DNA from: Variovorax sp. CF079
GTDB taxonomy: Bacteria > Pseudomonadota > Gammaproteobacteria > Burkholderiales > Burkholderiaceae_C
Assembly: GCF_900101545.1 (NCBI RefSeq)
Contig: NZ_FMZU01000010.1
Coordinates: 1 to 64,000 of the forward strand
Length of the DNA stretch: 64,000 nucleotides
Reading direction: 5' to 3'
Shown here: positions 53,308 through 61,999 of the stretch, one piece after another
Layout: each line of letters opens with the position of its first letter
Position numbering within the stretch: position 1 is the stretch's first letter
Position numbers and translations under genes: made by a program
Notes under the pieces: generated by a model
The model's database searches: none
The model's input: the letters and a program-made list of their open reading frames with translations, nothing else
What the model was told of the DNA's origin: nothing

Positions 53308-54057
53308 ATGCCAGTGACAGCCGAAACAACCGCCGTTGCCGACTCCCCTGGCTTCGACTCGGGATTCACGATGGCCTTCCAGCCGATCGTCGACCTCGCC
53401 CGGCGGGAAATCTTTGCCCATGAAGCGCTGGTGCGCGGCCTGTCCGGAGAAGGCGCTTCCGAAGTGCTTGGGCGCGTGGGCCCGCAACAGCGCTTTGCCT
53501 TCCACGAAGCCTGCCGCGTGCGGGCCATCGAGATGGCCTCGGCGCTGGGCATGGAATCCAAGCTCAGCCTCAACGTCATGCCCAACGACGTGGCCGGGCA
53601 GGAAGAATGCTTTCGTACCGCCATGGCAACGGCCAAGCGCTGCAACTTTCCGATCAACCGCCTGATGTTCGAGATCACCGAGGGCGAGCGCGTCGAGGAC
53701 CTGCCCGGTCTCGCGGCGGCCTTCCGCACCTTCAAACGCTACGGCTTCACCTCTGCCATCGACGACTTCGGCTCCGCCTACGCCGGCTTCGAGCTCCTCG
53801 CGGCCTTTCAGCCCGATGTGGTGAAGATCGACATAAGCCTGGTGCGGGACATCCACATTGACCCCGTCCGGGTGACCATCGTGAAAGGCTTCGTCGCCAC
53901 CTGCGAGGAGCTTGAAATCAGGGTGATCGCGGAAGGTGTCGAAGCTTCGGAAGAAGTTCGCGTGCTGCGCGCGCTGGGCGTGGATCTGTTCCAGGGCTAC
54001 CTGTTTGCCAGGCCTGCCGTCGCGGCGTTGCCGTCCGTGGCATGGGACGCCGCGTAA
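53308..54057 (+). CDS. EAL-domain c-di-GMP phosphodiesterase
   Basis: 249 residues from MPVTAETTAVAD (an ATG at 53275 is also possible). One EAL domain with all main residues: HEALVRG (the EAL signature), SLNVMPND, FEITEGE, IDDFGSAYAGFELL, KIDISLV, AEGVEASEE and QGYLFARP, so it should be active. No sensor or membrane part is present. It converges on the secretion ATPase gene by 4 bp; both may act on surface behaviour. Confidence 0.88.
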   Translation: MPVTAETTAVADSPGFDSGFTMAFQPIVDLARREIFAHEALVRGLSGEGASEVLGRVGPQQRFAFHEACRVRAIEMASALGMESKLSLNVMPNDVAGQEECFRTAMATAKRCNFPINRLMFEITEGERVEDLPGLAAAFRTFKRYGFTSAIDDFGSAYAGFELLAAFQPDVVKIDISLVRDIHIDPVRVTIVKGFVATCEELEIRVIAEGVEASEEVRVLRALGVDLFQGYLFARPAVAALPSVAWDAA

Positions 54058-54061
54058 GCCT

Positions 54062-55948
54062 TCACACGTTGCTGGTCGCGCGCACTTCCTCGATCGTCGT
54101 TTGCCCTGAAAGAACCTTGGCGATGCCGTCCTGACGCAGGGTGCGCATGCCTTCGCGCAGCGCCGCTTCCTGCAGTTCTTCCGCGCGAGCGCCGTTTTGC
54201 ACCAGGCGGCGCAGCGTTTTCGACATCACCATCAGCTCATGGATGCCGACGCGTCCCTTGAACCCGGTGTCGTCGCAGTGCTTGCATCCGGCGCTCGCGA
54301 AGCGCATGAGCCGCCCATCGCGGGCATGGCGGCGCTGCCAGGAATTGAGCACGGCCTCCCGTTCGGCCGGCGAATCCTTCTTCGCGAACGCGTGCAGGTA
54401 GTCGGCCAGCAGTTCCTCGGTCTCTTCCGGGCTCGCGGGGCGGCTGCTGATGCAGTGGGTGCAGAGGCGGCGCACCAGCCGCTGCGCCAGCACCGCCAGC
54501 AGCGAGTCGGCAAAGTTGAAGGGGTCCATCCCCATGTCCAGGAGCCGCGTCACGGTTTCGGGCGCGCTGTTGGTGTGCAGGGTCGAGAGCACGAGGTGGC
54601 CGGTCAGCGATGCCTCGATCGCGGTCTTGGCGGTTTCCTCGTCCCGGATCTCACCGACCATGATCACGTCCGGATCTGCGCGCACGAAGGCCCGCAAGGC
54701 CTTGGCGAAGGTCCAGTCGATGCGGGGGTTGACCTGCACCTGCCGCAGACCCGGCTGCGTGATCTCTATCGGGTCTTCGGCGGTCCAGATCTTTCGTTCC
54801 GGCGTGTTGATGTGCATGAGCGCCGAGTGCAGGGTCGTGGTCTTGCCCGAACCGGTGGGGCCGACGCAAAGCACCATGCCGTAGGGGCGCTCGACCGCCG
54901 CGGTGAAGCGCGCAAGATTGCGCTCCGAAAGCCCGAGCTGGTCCAGCGCGACGGGCTTGGCCGAAGCAAGAATGCGCATCACCACGTCTTCCAGCCCGTT
55001 GCTGGTCGGGACGGTCGCCACGCGCAGTTCGATGTGATGCTGCGGCGAGAACTTGGCGAAATTGATCTTGCCGTCCTGCGGCTTGCGCTTCTCGCTGATG
55101 TCGAGGTCGCACATGATCTTCACGCGTCCGACGATCGCGTTGCGGTAGCTGGGCGGAAGTTCCAGATAGGTGTAGAGCCTTCCGTCGCGGCGAAAACGGA
55201 TGCGGGTTTTCTCCTGCCCCGGATAGCTCTCGATATGGATGTCCGACACGCCCTCGCGGTGCGCTTCGAGAATCATGCTGTTGATCATCCGCACCAGCGA
55301 GTTGTCCGATTGCTCGATCGGCGCCTCTTCGTCGACCGGAGGCGCGCGGCCTTCCTTCTCGAGGGTCTCCAGCAGTTCGCTGGTGCCGGCCAGGTCGAAG
55401 TCGATGGCCATCGGGTCGGCAGCTGCCGAGCGTCCGTCCGCCGGCGCGCCGATCTTCTCGTACGCCTTGTGCAGCACGCCGTCCAGGTCGCGGCACTGTC
55501 CGAGCACCGGGACCACCTTCATCTCGGCGATGAACTCCACTTCGTCGATGGCGGCATGCCGGCCAGTCGGATCGTCGAGCGCGAGGATGAGACGCCCCTC
55601 GTGAATCATCAGCGGCATCACCTGCAAGCGCCGCGCGACGCCATGGCTGATCTTGCGCAGGGCTTCGGCAGCGACCGGGAACAGATGCAGATTGACGAGG
55701 GGGTAGCCCATCTTTCGCACCAGCGCGGTCTGCAGCTGGGCACGGCTGACCACACCCATGCGCACCAGGGTCTCGCCCAGCGGCACGCTGCGATCGAGCT
55801 GCTGCTGCGCCAATGCGGCGCTCAACTGTTCGTCCGTGACCATGCCCAGGGACACCAGCGCCTGACCTATCCGCACGATCGGCATGCGGCTTTGCGCTGC
55901 GATCTCTTTCAACAACTGCTCTGGCGTAACGACTTCGGCAGACGGCAT
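54062..55948 (-). CDS. GspE/PilB-type secretion ATPase with MshEN domains
   Basis: 628 residues. Two N-terminal MshEN repeats (about 25-75 and 65-125: IGQALVSLGMVTDEQL, LGETLVRMGVVSRAQLQTAL) of the kind that bind c-di-GMP. The ATPase has Walker A GPTGSGKTTTLHSAL, the Asp box, DPDVIMVGEIRDEET and the His box STLHTNSAPETVTRLL. A zinc-binding Cys set is CTHC and CKHC. No other pilus or secretion genes are in the window, so it is an orphan motor or part of a distant type II/IV system. Its gene starts 5 bp after the diguanylate cyclase stop. Confidence 0.9.
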   Translation of the reverse strand: MPSAEVVTPEQLLKEIAAQSRMPIVRIGQALVSLGMVTDEQLSAALAQQQLDRSVPLGETLVRMGVVSRAQLQTALVRKMGYPLVNLHLFPVAAEALRKISHGVARRLQVMPLMIHEGRLILALDDPTGRHAAIDEVEFIAEMKVVPVLGQCRDLDGVLHKAYEKIGAPADGRSAAADPMAIDFDLAGTSELLETLEKEGRAPPVDEEAPIEQSDNSLVRMINSMILEAHREGVSDIHIESYPGQEKTRIRFRRDGRLYTYLELPPSYRNAIVGRVKIMCDLDISEKRKPQDGKINFAKFSPQHHIELRVATVPTSNGLEDVVMRILASAKPVALDQLGLSERNLARFTAAVERPYGMVLCVGPTGSGKTTTLHSALMHINTPERKIWTAEDPIEITQPGLRQVQVNPRIDWTFAKALRAFVRADPDVIMVGEIRDEETAKTAIEASLTGHLVLSTLHTNSAPETVTRLLDMGMDPFNFADSLLAVLAQRLVRRLCTHCISSRPASPEETEELLADYLHAFAKKDSPAEREAVLNSWQRRHARDGRLMRFASAGCKHCDDTGFKGRVGIHELMVMSKTLRRLVQNGARAEELQEAALREGMRTLRQDGIAKVLSGQTTIEEVRATSNV

Positions 55949-55953
55949 GGCCT

Positions 55954-58900
55954 CTAGCTCCTGTTCGATTGGCGCAGGGGATTCTGGGCCACCCCGGCGA
56001 AATTGTCAGCGGAGAACTCGAACCTGTTGCGCCCGGCCGCCTTTGCGCCATAGAGCGCGGCGTCCGCAAGCGCCAGCAGTTCTTCGGCCGTGACGGAAGA
56101 ATCGGTCGCTTCATGAAATGCGATGCCGATGCTCGTCGTGACATCCAGCAGCCGGCCATCGACCTGGAACGCCGGAGCGTTGACCCGTCCGACGATCTTC
56201 CGCGCCACCGCCGCGGCCGCCTCCTGCGTGCTCGGGTTCTCGAGCACGATGACGAATTCGTCGCCGGCGAGCCGCGCCACGGTGTCGGTGCTGCGCACGC
56301 TGGCCAGCAGGCGTCCTGCGTATTCGCTCAGTACCTCGTCGCCAGCCGCGTGGCCGAGCGTGTCGTTGATCGATTTGAAATGGTCGATGTCCAGAAACAT
56401 CAGCGCGATGGTGCTGCCCGTGCGCCTGGCACGCGCGATGGCGTTCGGAAGATACTCGTTGAAGGCGAGCCGGTTCGGCAAGCCCGTCAGCGTATCGACC
56501 CGCGCCAGCTCGATCAGCTGGCGCTCCACCTGCTTGAGCGCAGTGATGTCCAGGCTGAGCGAGAAAATGCCATGCGTCGAGCCGTCGACGCCGATGTGGG
56601 GCACGTAGATGACGTGGGTGATGCGATCGAAATCCTCTCTCTTGGTCTTGGCTTCGAATTCGACACGCTCGCCCGCCAGCGCACGCTCGAGCATGGCCTT
56701 GCGGGCCAGGTACAGCTCGGGGCCTGCCACGTCGCGGATATGGCGGCCCACGAGCGCGGACGGATCGAGTCCCAGCCATTCGCGGTAGGTCGCGTTCGCG
56801 AAAGTGATCTTCTGCTCGCGGTCGATGTACGTGATCAGCGCCGGCAGGTTGTCCGTGATGGTGCGCAAGCGCATTTCGCTTTCAGCCTGGCGCAGCTCCG
56901 CTTCCTTCAGCGCGGTGATGTCGAAGGTCATCAGGTAGAAGCCCAGCACCTGCCCCTGCAGATCCTTGTCCGGGATCAGATTCACCTGGAAGTAGCCGTC
57001 CTTGCCGCGAAGCGGCGCCTGGACTGGAAAGCGCACCGCCTTTCCTGCCAGCACCATGGGAATGTGCGGCACGTGCTGCGCGTACACCTCCTCGCCCATC
57101 GCGGACCGCAAGGTCACGCCGTCGAGCGGACCATCGCCCAAGCCGGCCATCTGCCGCGCCCGACTGTTGCCGAAGTGGCAGTTCTCCTCGCGATCGAAAT
57201 AACCCACCAGCGCCGGAATGCTGTCGGTGACGTCGCGCAGCCGCTTCTCCTGCTCGCTGAGCGCCTTGCGTACCCTGACCTCGTCGGTGATATCGAAGGT
57301 CATTGCGAACACGCCCTGCACCATGCCGACATCGTCCTGGTCGGGGATGTAGTGGGCCTTGTAGGTCCGGTCGCCGATGCCCAGCGCCGAATCGCCGCTT
57401 TTTTCGACGATCACGGTTTCGCCCGCGAGCGCACGGCGGTAGTAAGGCTCGACCACGGCGAAGTCCGCCTTCCCGCGAACCTCGGACATCAACCTGCCGA
57501 CCATCGCATCGTTCTTGTGCAGCGCCTTGATGTGGGCGTTGACAAAGGTGTACCGCAACGAAGCGTCGACGTGCGAAACCAGTGCCGGAATGCTGTCCGC
57601 AATGGTGCGGATCTGCGCCTCGCTGTGCGCGAGACTGAGCTCGATGCGCTTGCGCTCCGTCACGTCGGAGGTCATCGCGTAGTAGCCGCGGACCGATCCC
57701 GATCGATCGCGATCCGGGATGAGATCGGTCTGGAAAAAACGCGCCTGCTCGCCGCCCCTCACCGAGCCTCTTCGCTCGAAAGTCACGGGCTCGCCGGCCA
57801 ACACCCGCTGGAGGTAGCGGTCCGGAATGACGCTGTCGTCCGCGCCGTGCATGCCTTGCGCGGGTTGGCCGACGAGCTCGGATGCGCTGCGGCCCAGCTT
57901 GTCGCACAGGCGGGCATTCACGAAGCCGAAGCGTCCATGGGCATCCACATGCGACACCATGGCGGGGAGGTGGTCGGTGATGTCGCGCAGGAATTTTTCG
58001 CTGGATTGCCGCTCTCGCATCAGCTCGTCGAAGGTTCGCGAAAGATCGCCGATCTCATCGCGCGGGTAACTGCGTGGCGTTGCAACTTCGGCGGGTGCGG
58101 CTTGCGCATCCCGCATGTGCCGGTGCAGTTCCGTCAGCGGCTTCAGCTGGCGTCGCACGACGACCAGCGCCAGCGTGCCCGCCAGCAGGGCAAGCACGAG
58201 CGCCCCGCCCCAGGCCGCGCGCTCGATGGCATCGATCCGGGCGAAGGCCTCCTGGCGCGGATACATCGAGCCCAGAACCCAGTTGGCGTGGCGGATGCGC
58301 TTGAAGGCGTACAGGCCATGCACGCCGGCATCGTTGAGCCCCTCGGTCTTGCCCTCGAAGCCCGCGATCGCGCGATCGATTTCAGGGTTGCCAGCGTTCT
58401 CTGCGCTGGAGCGGTTCAGGACGCGCGCCTCGCGGGGATGGTCGACCACGACGCCGTCCGTGGTCGTGATGAACAGGTAGCCGGTCTCGCCGAACTTGAT
58501 GTCGGCGAGCGAGCCCAGAATATTCCGTTCCTTCAGGTTGATGGAGCCCGAGATCACGAACTGCACGCCTCCGGTACCGTCCATCACGGGTTCCGTGATC
58601 GCCACCTGCGCCAGGCCGTTGATCCGGTTGCGGTACGGTTGCGAGATCACGCCGGCCATGGATCTGACCGTGTCCGAAAAATACGCACGGTCCTTGATGT
58701 TCAACCGGCCGATCTGTTGCGCGCCGTTGAAGTTGGCCACCAGATTGCCATCGAGGTCCAGGAGGGCGACGTTGTCGAAGGCTGCTCGAAGGGACTCGTG
58801 TTGTTTCAGGAAGGCCTGCAGCGGCGCAGCGTTCGTGAATCCCTGCGTCTCCACGCTTTCGGCGAAGGTCTTCAGCAGGGTTCGCCGGCTCGCGAACTTC

Positions 58901-59094
58901 TGGTCTACCGCCTCCGCAATGGTCGATACGCGCGCGAACTGCTCGTTCGCAATCGACGCCTGCATGCTGGCCTTGACCAGGTGCAACGCGATCGTCGCAA
59001 TCGTGAACGTGGCTGCCAGCACCACCGCAGCGACGCCCAGACTCAGGCGCGTATTCAGGCTGATGCGGCGGTTTTTTAGAACGGATGGATTCAT
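55954..59094 (-). CDS. Diguanylate cyclase with Cache, HAMP and four PAS domains
   Basis: 1046 residues from MNPSVLKNRRISL (the frame runs 21 bp further to a GTG). TM1, a dCache sensor domain (about 50-290) with the RDYF-like motif KDRAYFSDT, TM2, HAMP (about 320-370), then four similar PAS units with repeated starts DITDHLPAMVSHVD, IADSIPALVSHVD, VTDSIPALVGYFD and ITDNLPALITYID, and a C-terminal GGDEF domain (about 880-1040). The signature reads AGDEF, a permissive variant of GGDEF; the upstream RxxD inhibitory site was not seen. It would make c-di-GMP, probably for the MshEN ATPase behind it. Confidence 0.9.
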   Translation of the reverse strand: MNPSVLKNRRISLNTRLSLGVAAVVLAATFTIATIALHLVKASMQASIANEQFARVSTIAEAVDQKFASRRTLLKTFAESVETQGFTNAAPLQAFLKQHESLRAAFDNVALLDLDGNLVANFNGAQQIGRLNIKDRAYFSDTVRSMAGVISQPYRNRINGLAQVAITEPVMDGTGGVQFVISGSINLKERNILGSLADIKFGETGYLFITTTDGVVVDHPREARVLNRSSAENAGNPEIDRAIAGFEGKTEGLNDAGVHGLYAFKRIRHANWVLGSMYPRQEAFARIDAIERAAWGGALVLALLAGTLALVVVRRQLKPLTELHRHMRDAQAAPAEVATPRSYPRDEIGDLSRTFDELMRERQSSEKFLRDITDHLPAMVSHVDAHGRFGFVNARLCDKLGRSASELVGQPAQGMHGADDSVIPDRYLQRVLAGEPVTFERRGSVRGGEQARFFQTDLIPDRDRSGSVRGYYAMTSDVTERKRIELSLAHSEAQIRTIADSIPALVSHVDASLRYTFVNAHIKALHKNDAMVGRLMSEVRGKADFAVVEPYYRRALAGETVIVEKSGDSALGIGDRTYKAHYIPDQDDVGMVQGVFAMTFDITDEVRVRKALSEQEKRLRDVTDSIPALVGYFDREENCHFGNSRARQMAGLGDGPLDGVTLRSAMGEEVYAQHVPHIPMVLAGKAVRFPVQAPLRGKDGYFQVNLIPDKDLQGQVLGFYLMTFDITALKEAELRQAESEMRLRTITDNLPALITYIDREQKITFANATYREWLGLDPSALVGRHIRDVAGPELYLARKAMLERALAGERVEFEAKTKREDFDRITHVIYVPHIGVDGSTHGIFSLSLDITALKQVERQLIELARVDTLTGLPNRLAFNEYLPNAIARARRTGSTIALMFLDIDHFKSINDTLGHAAGDEVLSEYAGRLLASVRSTDTVARLAGDEFVIVLENPSTQEAAAAVARKIVGRVNAPAFQVDGRLLDVTTSIGIAFHEATDSSVTAEELLALADAALYGAKAAGRNRFEFSADNFAGVAQNPLRQSNRS

Positions 59095-59321
59095 TCGATA
59101 GGCGAGCCGGCGCACCGACGTGGCAGGAGCTTCCCTGATCTGCGCTGCGCAAGCAAGCAGGGTGCATTCCTGAATACCAATGATCTACCCCACCCTTCGA
59201 AGACACGCGACTCGCGGCATGGTTGCGCGCTGCAGGTCCAGGTCAAAGCCAGCTCGAGCAACCCGACTATTCTTGGCGGGGATAGCATGGATCCGCCAGC
59301 CCCGCCAATCAGATCGCCGCG

Positions 59322-59600
59322 ATGAAACACCCTCTCGAACCGCGCACGGCCTCAGTGCTCACCCGCTTGGCTGTCAGGCATCCAAAGCTGAAGCTCCAGT
59401 TCATCGTCACGCTCGCGCCCGGCGCGAAAGCGGCCGATGTCGTGCCGTTTGTAGCGACGCAAGAGATCGAAGTGATCCGCATGGTCGCCGGCGAGATGAC
59501 GGCACGCCAGGTACTGGACCTGGCGGCGCATCCGATGGTGGAGTGCATCGAGTACGACGGACTGGCCGAGGCGCTCGAAGCGTTCGCTGACGGCGGCTGA
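59322..59600 (+). CDS. Hypothetical 92-aa protein resembling a subtilisin pro-domain (I9-like)
   Basis: The sequence LKLQFIVTLAPGAKAADVV, then MTARQVLDLAAHPMVECIEYDG, follows the strand-helix-strand pattern and the ...V-x-x-I-E-x-D ending of inhibitor I9/subtilisin propeptides. The subtilase 0.9 kb away has a like segment in its own pro-region (EIKALKSNPDVSAVEDDG). No signal peptide. It could be a separate inhibitor or chaperone for that subtilase, which is an inference from pattern matching. It is plus-strand and convergent with the next gene. Confidence 0.5.
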   Translation: MKHPLEPRTASVLTRLAVRHPKLKLQFIVTLAPGAKAADVVPFVATQEIEVIRMVAGEMTARQVLDLAAHPMVECIEYDGLAEALEAFADGG

Positions 59601-59644
59601 GCCCGTCGCTCTTCCCATCGCGTCGTTACAGTGCCTGCATGGGC

Positions 59645-60448
59645 TCAAGGTCCGGCGCCGTTGCTCTGAGCCTCGACGAGTCGGCCCTGCTCGCTGCGCG
59701 CAAGCCTCCGATAGGCGCTGCGATCGCGGCCATGCGCGATGTGCCATTGCAGCAACTCGTTGTGCAGCACGTGGGCCGTGCTGCCGTCGCGCGGAAGTAT
59801 CTCGGGATCGACGCGACGGGCGGCGCGGGCGACAAAATTCACCTGAGCGACGGTGTCGCCGGCGCGCACATGCAGCGATCCTTCGGCAGGCCGCAGCAAC
59901 ACCAGGTTCACTGGATGCGCGTACCAGTCGGTCTCGACCAGGCCGACGTGCATTGCCACCGGCACCGGACGGTTGATCGGCTGGCCGAAGAAGCTGTCCA
60001 CCTGCGGCGGCGTGCGCAGCAACCAGGGCAGGTGCAACTTGAACAGGTGCGCCTGGTCTTCACGATCGAAGAAACTCAATCCGGGATGCACCGGGCGTAT
60101 CTCGCGGCGCTGCCCTTGCTCGTCGTCGAAAGGCAAGGCGTCGAAGGTGAACGCATTGCCTGTGAAGCGGCTTGACGGCCGGTCGCACACGTAGAACGTC
60201 CGTCGGTCGCCGGCGACATCGGCCGCGGGTGGCGGCCTGAAGGCGCGCGCGAGCGGCGGCACCTCAGCCGGCAGGCACAGGCCGAAGTCGAACGGCGCAG
60301 GCACCAGCAGGCCGAGCCCGGCGGCCGCGGTAAACGGCAGGCACTGCTCCTGCACGCCGTAGCCTGGGCGTCCAGGTGACCGGGAGGCCGCCTGCGCGCG
60401 CCGCGGCAGCGGCGCGTCGGGCACCAGCGGAAGGATCAGCACCTGCAT
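59645..60448 (-). CDS. Uncharacterised protein (267 aa), possibly DUF6065-like
   Basis: Not firmly recognised. The translation has no signal peptide or spans; visible segments are FDFGLCLPAEVPPLARAF, RFTGNAFTFDALP, LFKLHLPWLLRTPPQ, VGLVETDWYAHPVNLVLLRP and RAGDTVAQVNFVARAAR, suggesting an all-beta, cupin-like or tail-fibre-like fold. I have a weak recollection of DUF6065. It starts 21 bp after the subtilase stop, so both are probably in one operon. Confidence 0.5.
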   Translation of the reverse strand: MQVLILPLVPDAPLPRRAQAASRSPGRPGYGVQEQCLPFTAAAGLGLLVPAPFDFGLCLPAEVPPLARAFRPPPAADVAGDRRTFYVCDRPSSRFTGNAFTFDALPFDDEQGQRREIRPVHPGLSFFDREDQAHLFKLHLPWLLRTPPQVDSFFGQPINRPVPVAMHVGLVETDWYAHPVNLVLLRPAEGSLHVRAGDTVAQVNFVARAARRVDPEILPRDGSTAHVLHNELLQWHIAHGRDRSAYRRLARSEQGRLVEAQSNGAGP

Positions 60449-60469
60449 CGGCTGCTGCGTCGCCGCGCC

Positions 60470-61747
60470 TCAGGGCCGCAACTGAATCGCTGGCGCCGGC
60501 ACCACCGCCAGTGCGGCCTGGTCCACGTCGACGCGGCCGTAGCCGTACTGCGGGTCCCAGCCCGGGTTGCCGAGGTTGTCGGCGCTCGCCCCGAGCAGGT
60601 TCCATATCTGCACGTTGGTGGCGAATCGGTGCGCGCCCCAGATCACTGCCGCAGCGCCGGCGACATGCGGGCAGGCCATGCTGGTGCCGCTCTTCTGCCC
60701 GTAGCCGCCACCGGGCACGGTGGACAGCACCTGCACGCCCGGCGCGCAGATCTCGACCTCCGGCCCGCGGCTGCTGAACGGCGCGATGACGTTGTTGCTG
60801 TCGATCGCCGAGACCGCGACCACATTCCTGTAGCGCCCCGGAAAGCCCACCGAAGTCGGCTGGCCGGCCGGCGGCGGTCCGGCGTTGCCGGCTGCCGCGA
60901 CCAGCAGCACACCGGCGTTGAACGCGGCGTTGCAGATCGCTTCAAGCGCCGCTGGCGCGCTGCTCGCGCCCAGACTCATGCTGACGATCTGCATCTTGTT
61001 CTGGATCGCCCAGTTGATGCCGGCGATGATCCAGCTGAACTGGCCGCTGCCGCTGTTGGCCAGTACCTTGATCCCATAGAGCCAGGCCTCAGGTGCCACA
61101 CCGACGACGCCGGCGCCGTTGATCACCGCAGCGATGGTGCCTGAGCAGTGCGTGCCGTGGCTGTTGCCGTCCATCGCCGTTTCGCCCGGCACGAAGCTGA
61201 TCGCGCTGCGCACGTTCGGCCGCAGATCCGGATGGTTCCAATCGATGCCGGTGTCGAGCACCGCGACCTTGATGCCGCGACCGCGCGAGCAACCCCAGGC
61301 CGGCACCGCCTGGATCTGCGAGACGCCGATCGGCACCGTCTCGGCCTGCACCGACGGCTGCCCCTCGAACACCAAGTTCTGCAGCGGGAGCGCATAGGCC
61401 CAGCCGTCGTCTTCGACCGCGGAGACGTCGGGGTTGCTCTTCAGCGCCTTGATCTCGCTATCTGACAGCTTCAACGTGACGATCGGTGCCTCGTAGAGGT
61501 TGATGTCGAAGCCGATGCTGTCGCTCTCGATCGATGTCGGCAGGCCCGGGGCGCCGACGGTGAACGCGTCGGCGCCGGCGACGTCGTAGATGAAAAGGTT
61601 GCCGGCGCGTGGACAGCTCGAGGCAAGGATCTCCATCTTGTCGGCCGACTTGTTGCGCCGCGTCTCCTTCGGCTTGAAGGTCACGATGACCGACTTGCGC
61701 GCGTCGCCGTCAGAGGACGACGCTGTACTCCTCTTGGTCTTTGCCAT
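60470..61747 (-). CDS. Subtilisin-like serine protease (S8) without signal peptide
   Basis: 425 residues. An I9-like pro-region (about 18-118, ending NPDVSAVEDDG) precedes the S8 catalytic domain: Asp in VAVLDTGIDWNHPDL, His in GNSHGTHCSGT, the oxyanion Asn in AAAGNAGPPP, and Ser in GTSMACPHVAG. The N-terminus MAKTKRSTASSSDGDARK is charged and polar, so there is no Sec or Tat signal; it may be intracellular, or exported by another route. An unrecognised gene follows it and a small I9-like gene lies beyond. Confidence 0.88.
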   Translation of the reverse strand: MAKTKRSTASSSDGDARKSVIVTFKPKETRRNKSADKMEILASSCPRAGNLFIYDVAGADAFTVGAPGLPTSIESDSIGFDINLYEAPIVTLKLSDSEIKALKSNPDVSAVEDDGWAYALPLQNLVFEGQPSVQAETVPIGVSQIQAVPAWGCSRGRGIKVAVLDTGIDWNHPDLRPNVRSAISFVPGETAMDGNSHGTHCSGTIAAVINGAGVVGVAPEAWLYGIKVLANSGSGQFSWIIAGINWAIQNKMQIVSMSLGASSAPAALEAICNAAFNAGVLLVAAAGNAGPPPAGQPTSVGFPGRYRNVVAVSAIDSNNVIAPFSSRGPEVEICAPGVQVLSTVPGGGYGQKSGTSMACPHVAGAAAVIWGAHRFATNVQIWNLLGASADNLGNPGWDPQYGYGRVDVDQAALAVVPAPAIQLRP

Positions 61748-61999
61748 GGTCAGGTACTCCTCGGGTGGTTCTTCACGGTGGCGCTCGGGGTAAGACGCCT
61801 CAAGTCAGGTTAGTCGGCCGTTCGGGTGTGCGCGTCCACAAGACGATGGAGACACCCATCCATGGGCTGAAGGAAGCACTGCGCAGCGCAGCCACTATTC
61901 TTGAATCAATCGTTTGGATACTGTTGAGGGCGCGATCCAATAGTCCTCAGTAGATGCCAATGATCCCCCGAGCGCGCATTTTTTAAAGGGCTGGGCTGA

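Noticed and set aside
55969..59079. Plus-strand frame of about 1036 codons opposite the diguanylate cyclase
   Set aside because: Antisense shadow of the PAS-GGDEF gene, without domains or start signals of its own.
59180..59590. Alternative plus-strand frame overlapping the 92-residue I9-like gene
   Set aside because: Its translation is Arg-rich and without pattern, while the 92-residue frame has an I9-like arrangement and a clean start.
61748..61999. Possible small gene or RNA between the subtilase and the HipA-like gene
   Set aside because: The short frames there lack ribosome-binding sites and any family likeness; only a GGCTGATCAGCC palindrome at the hipA-like stop was seen.
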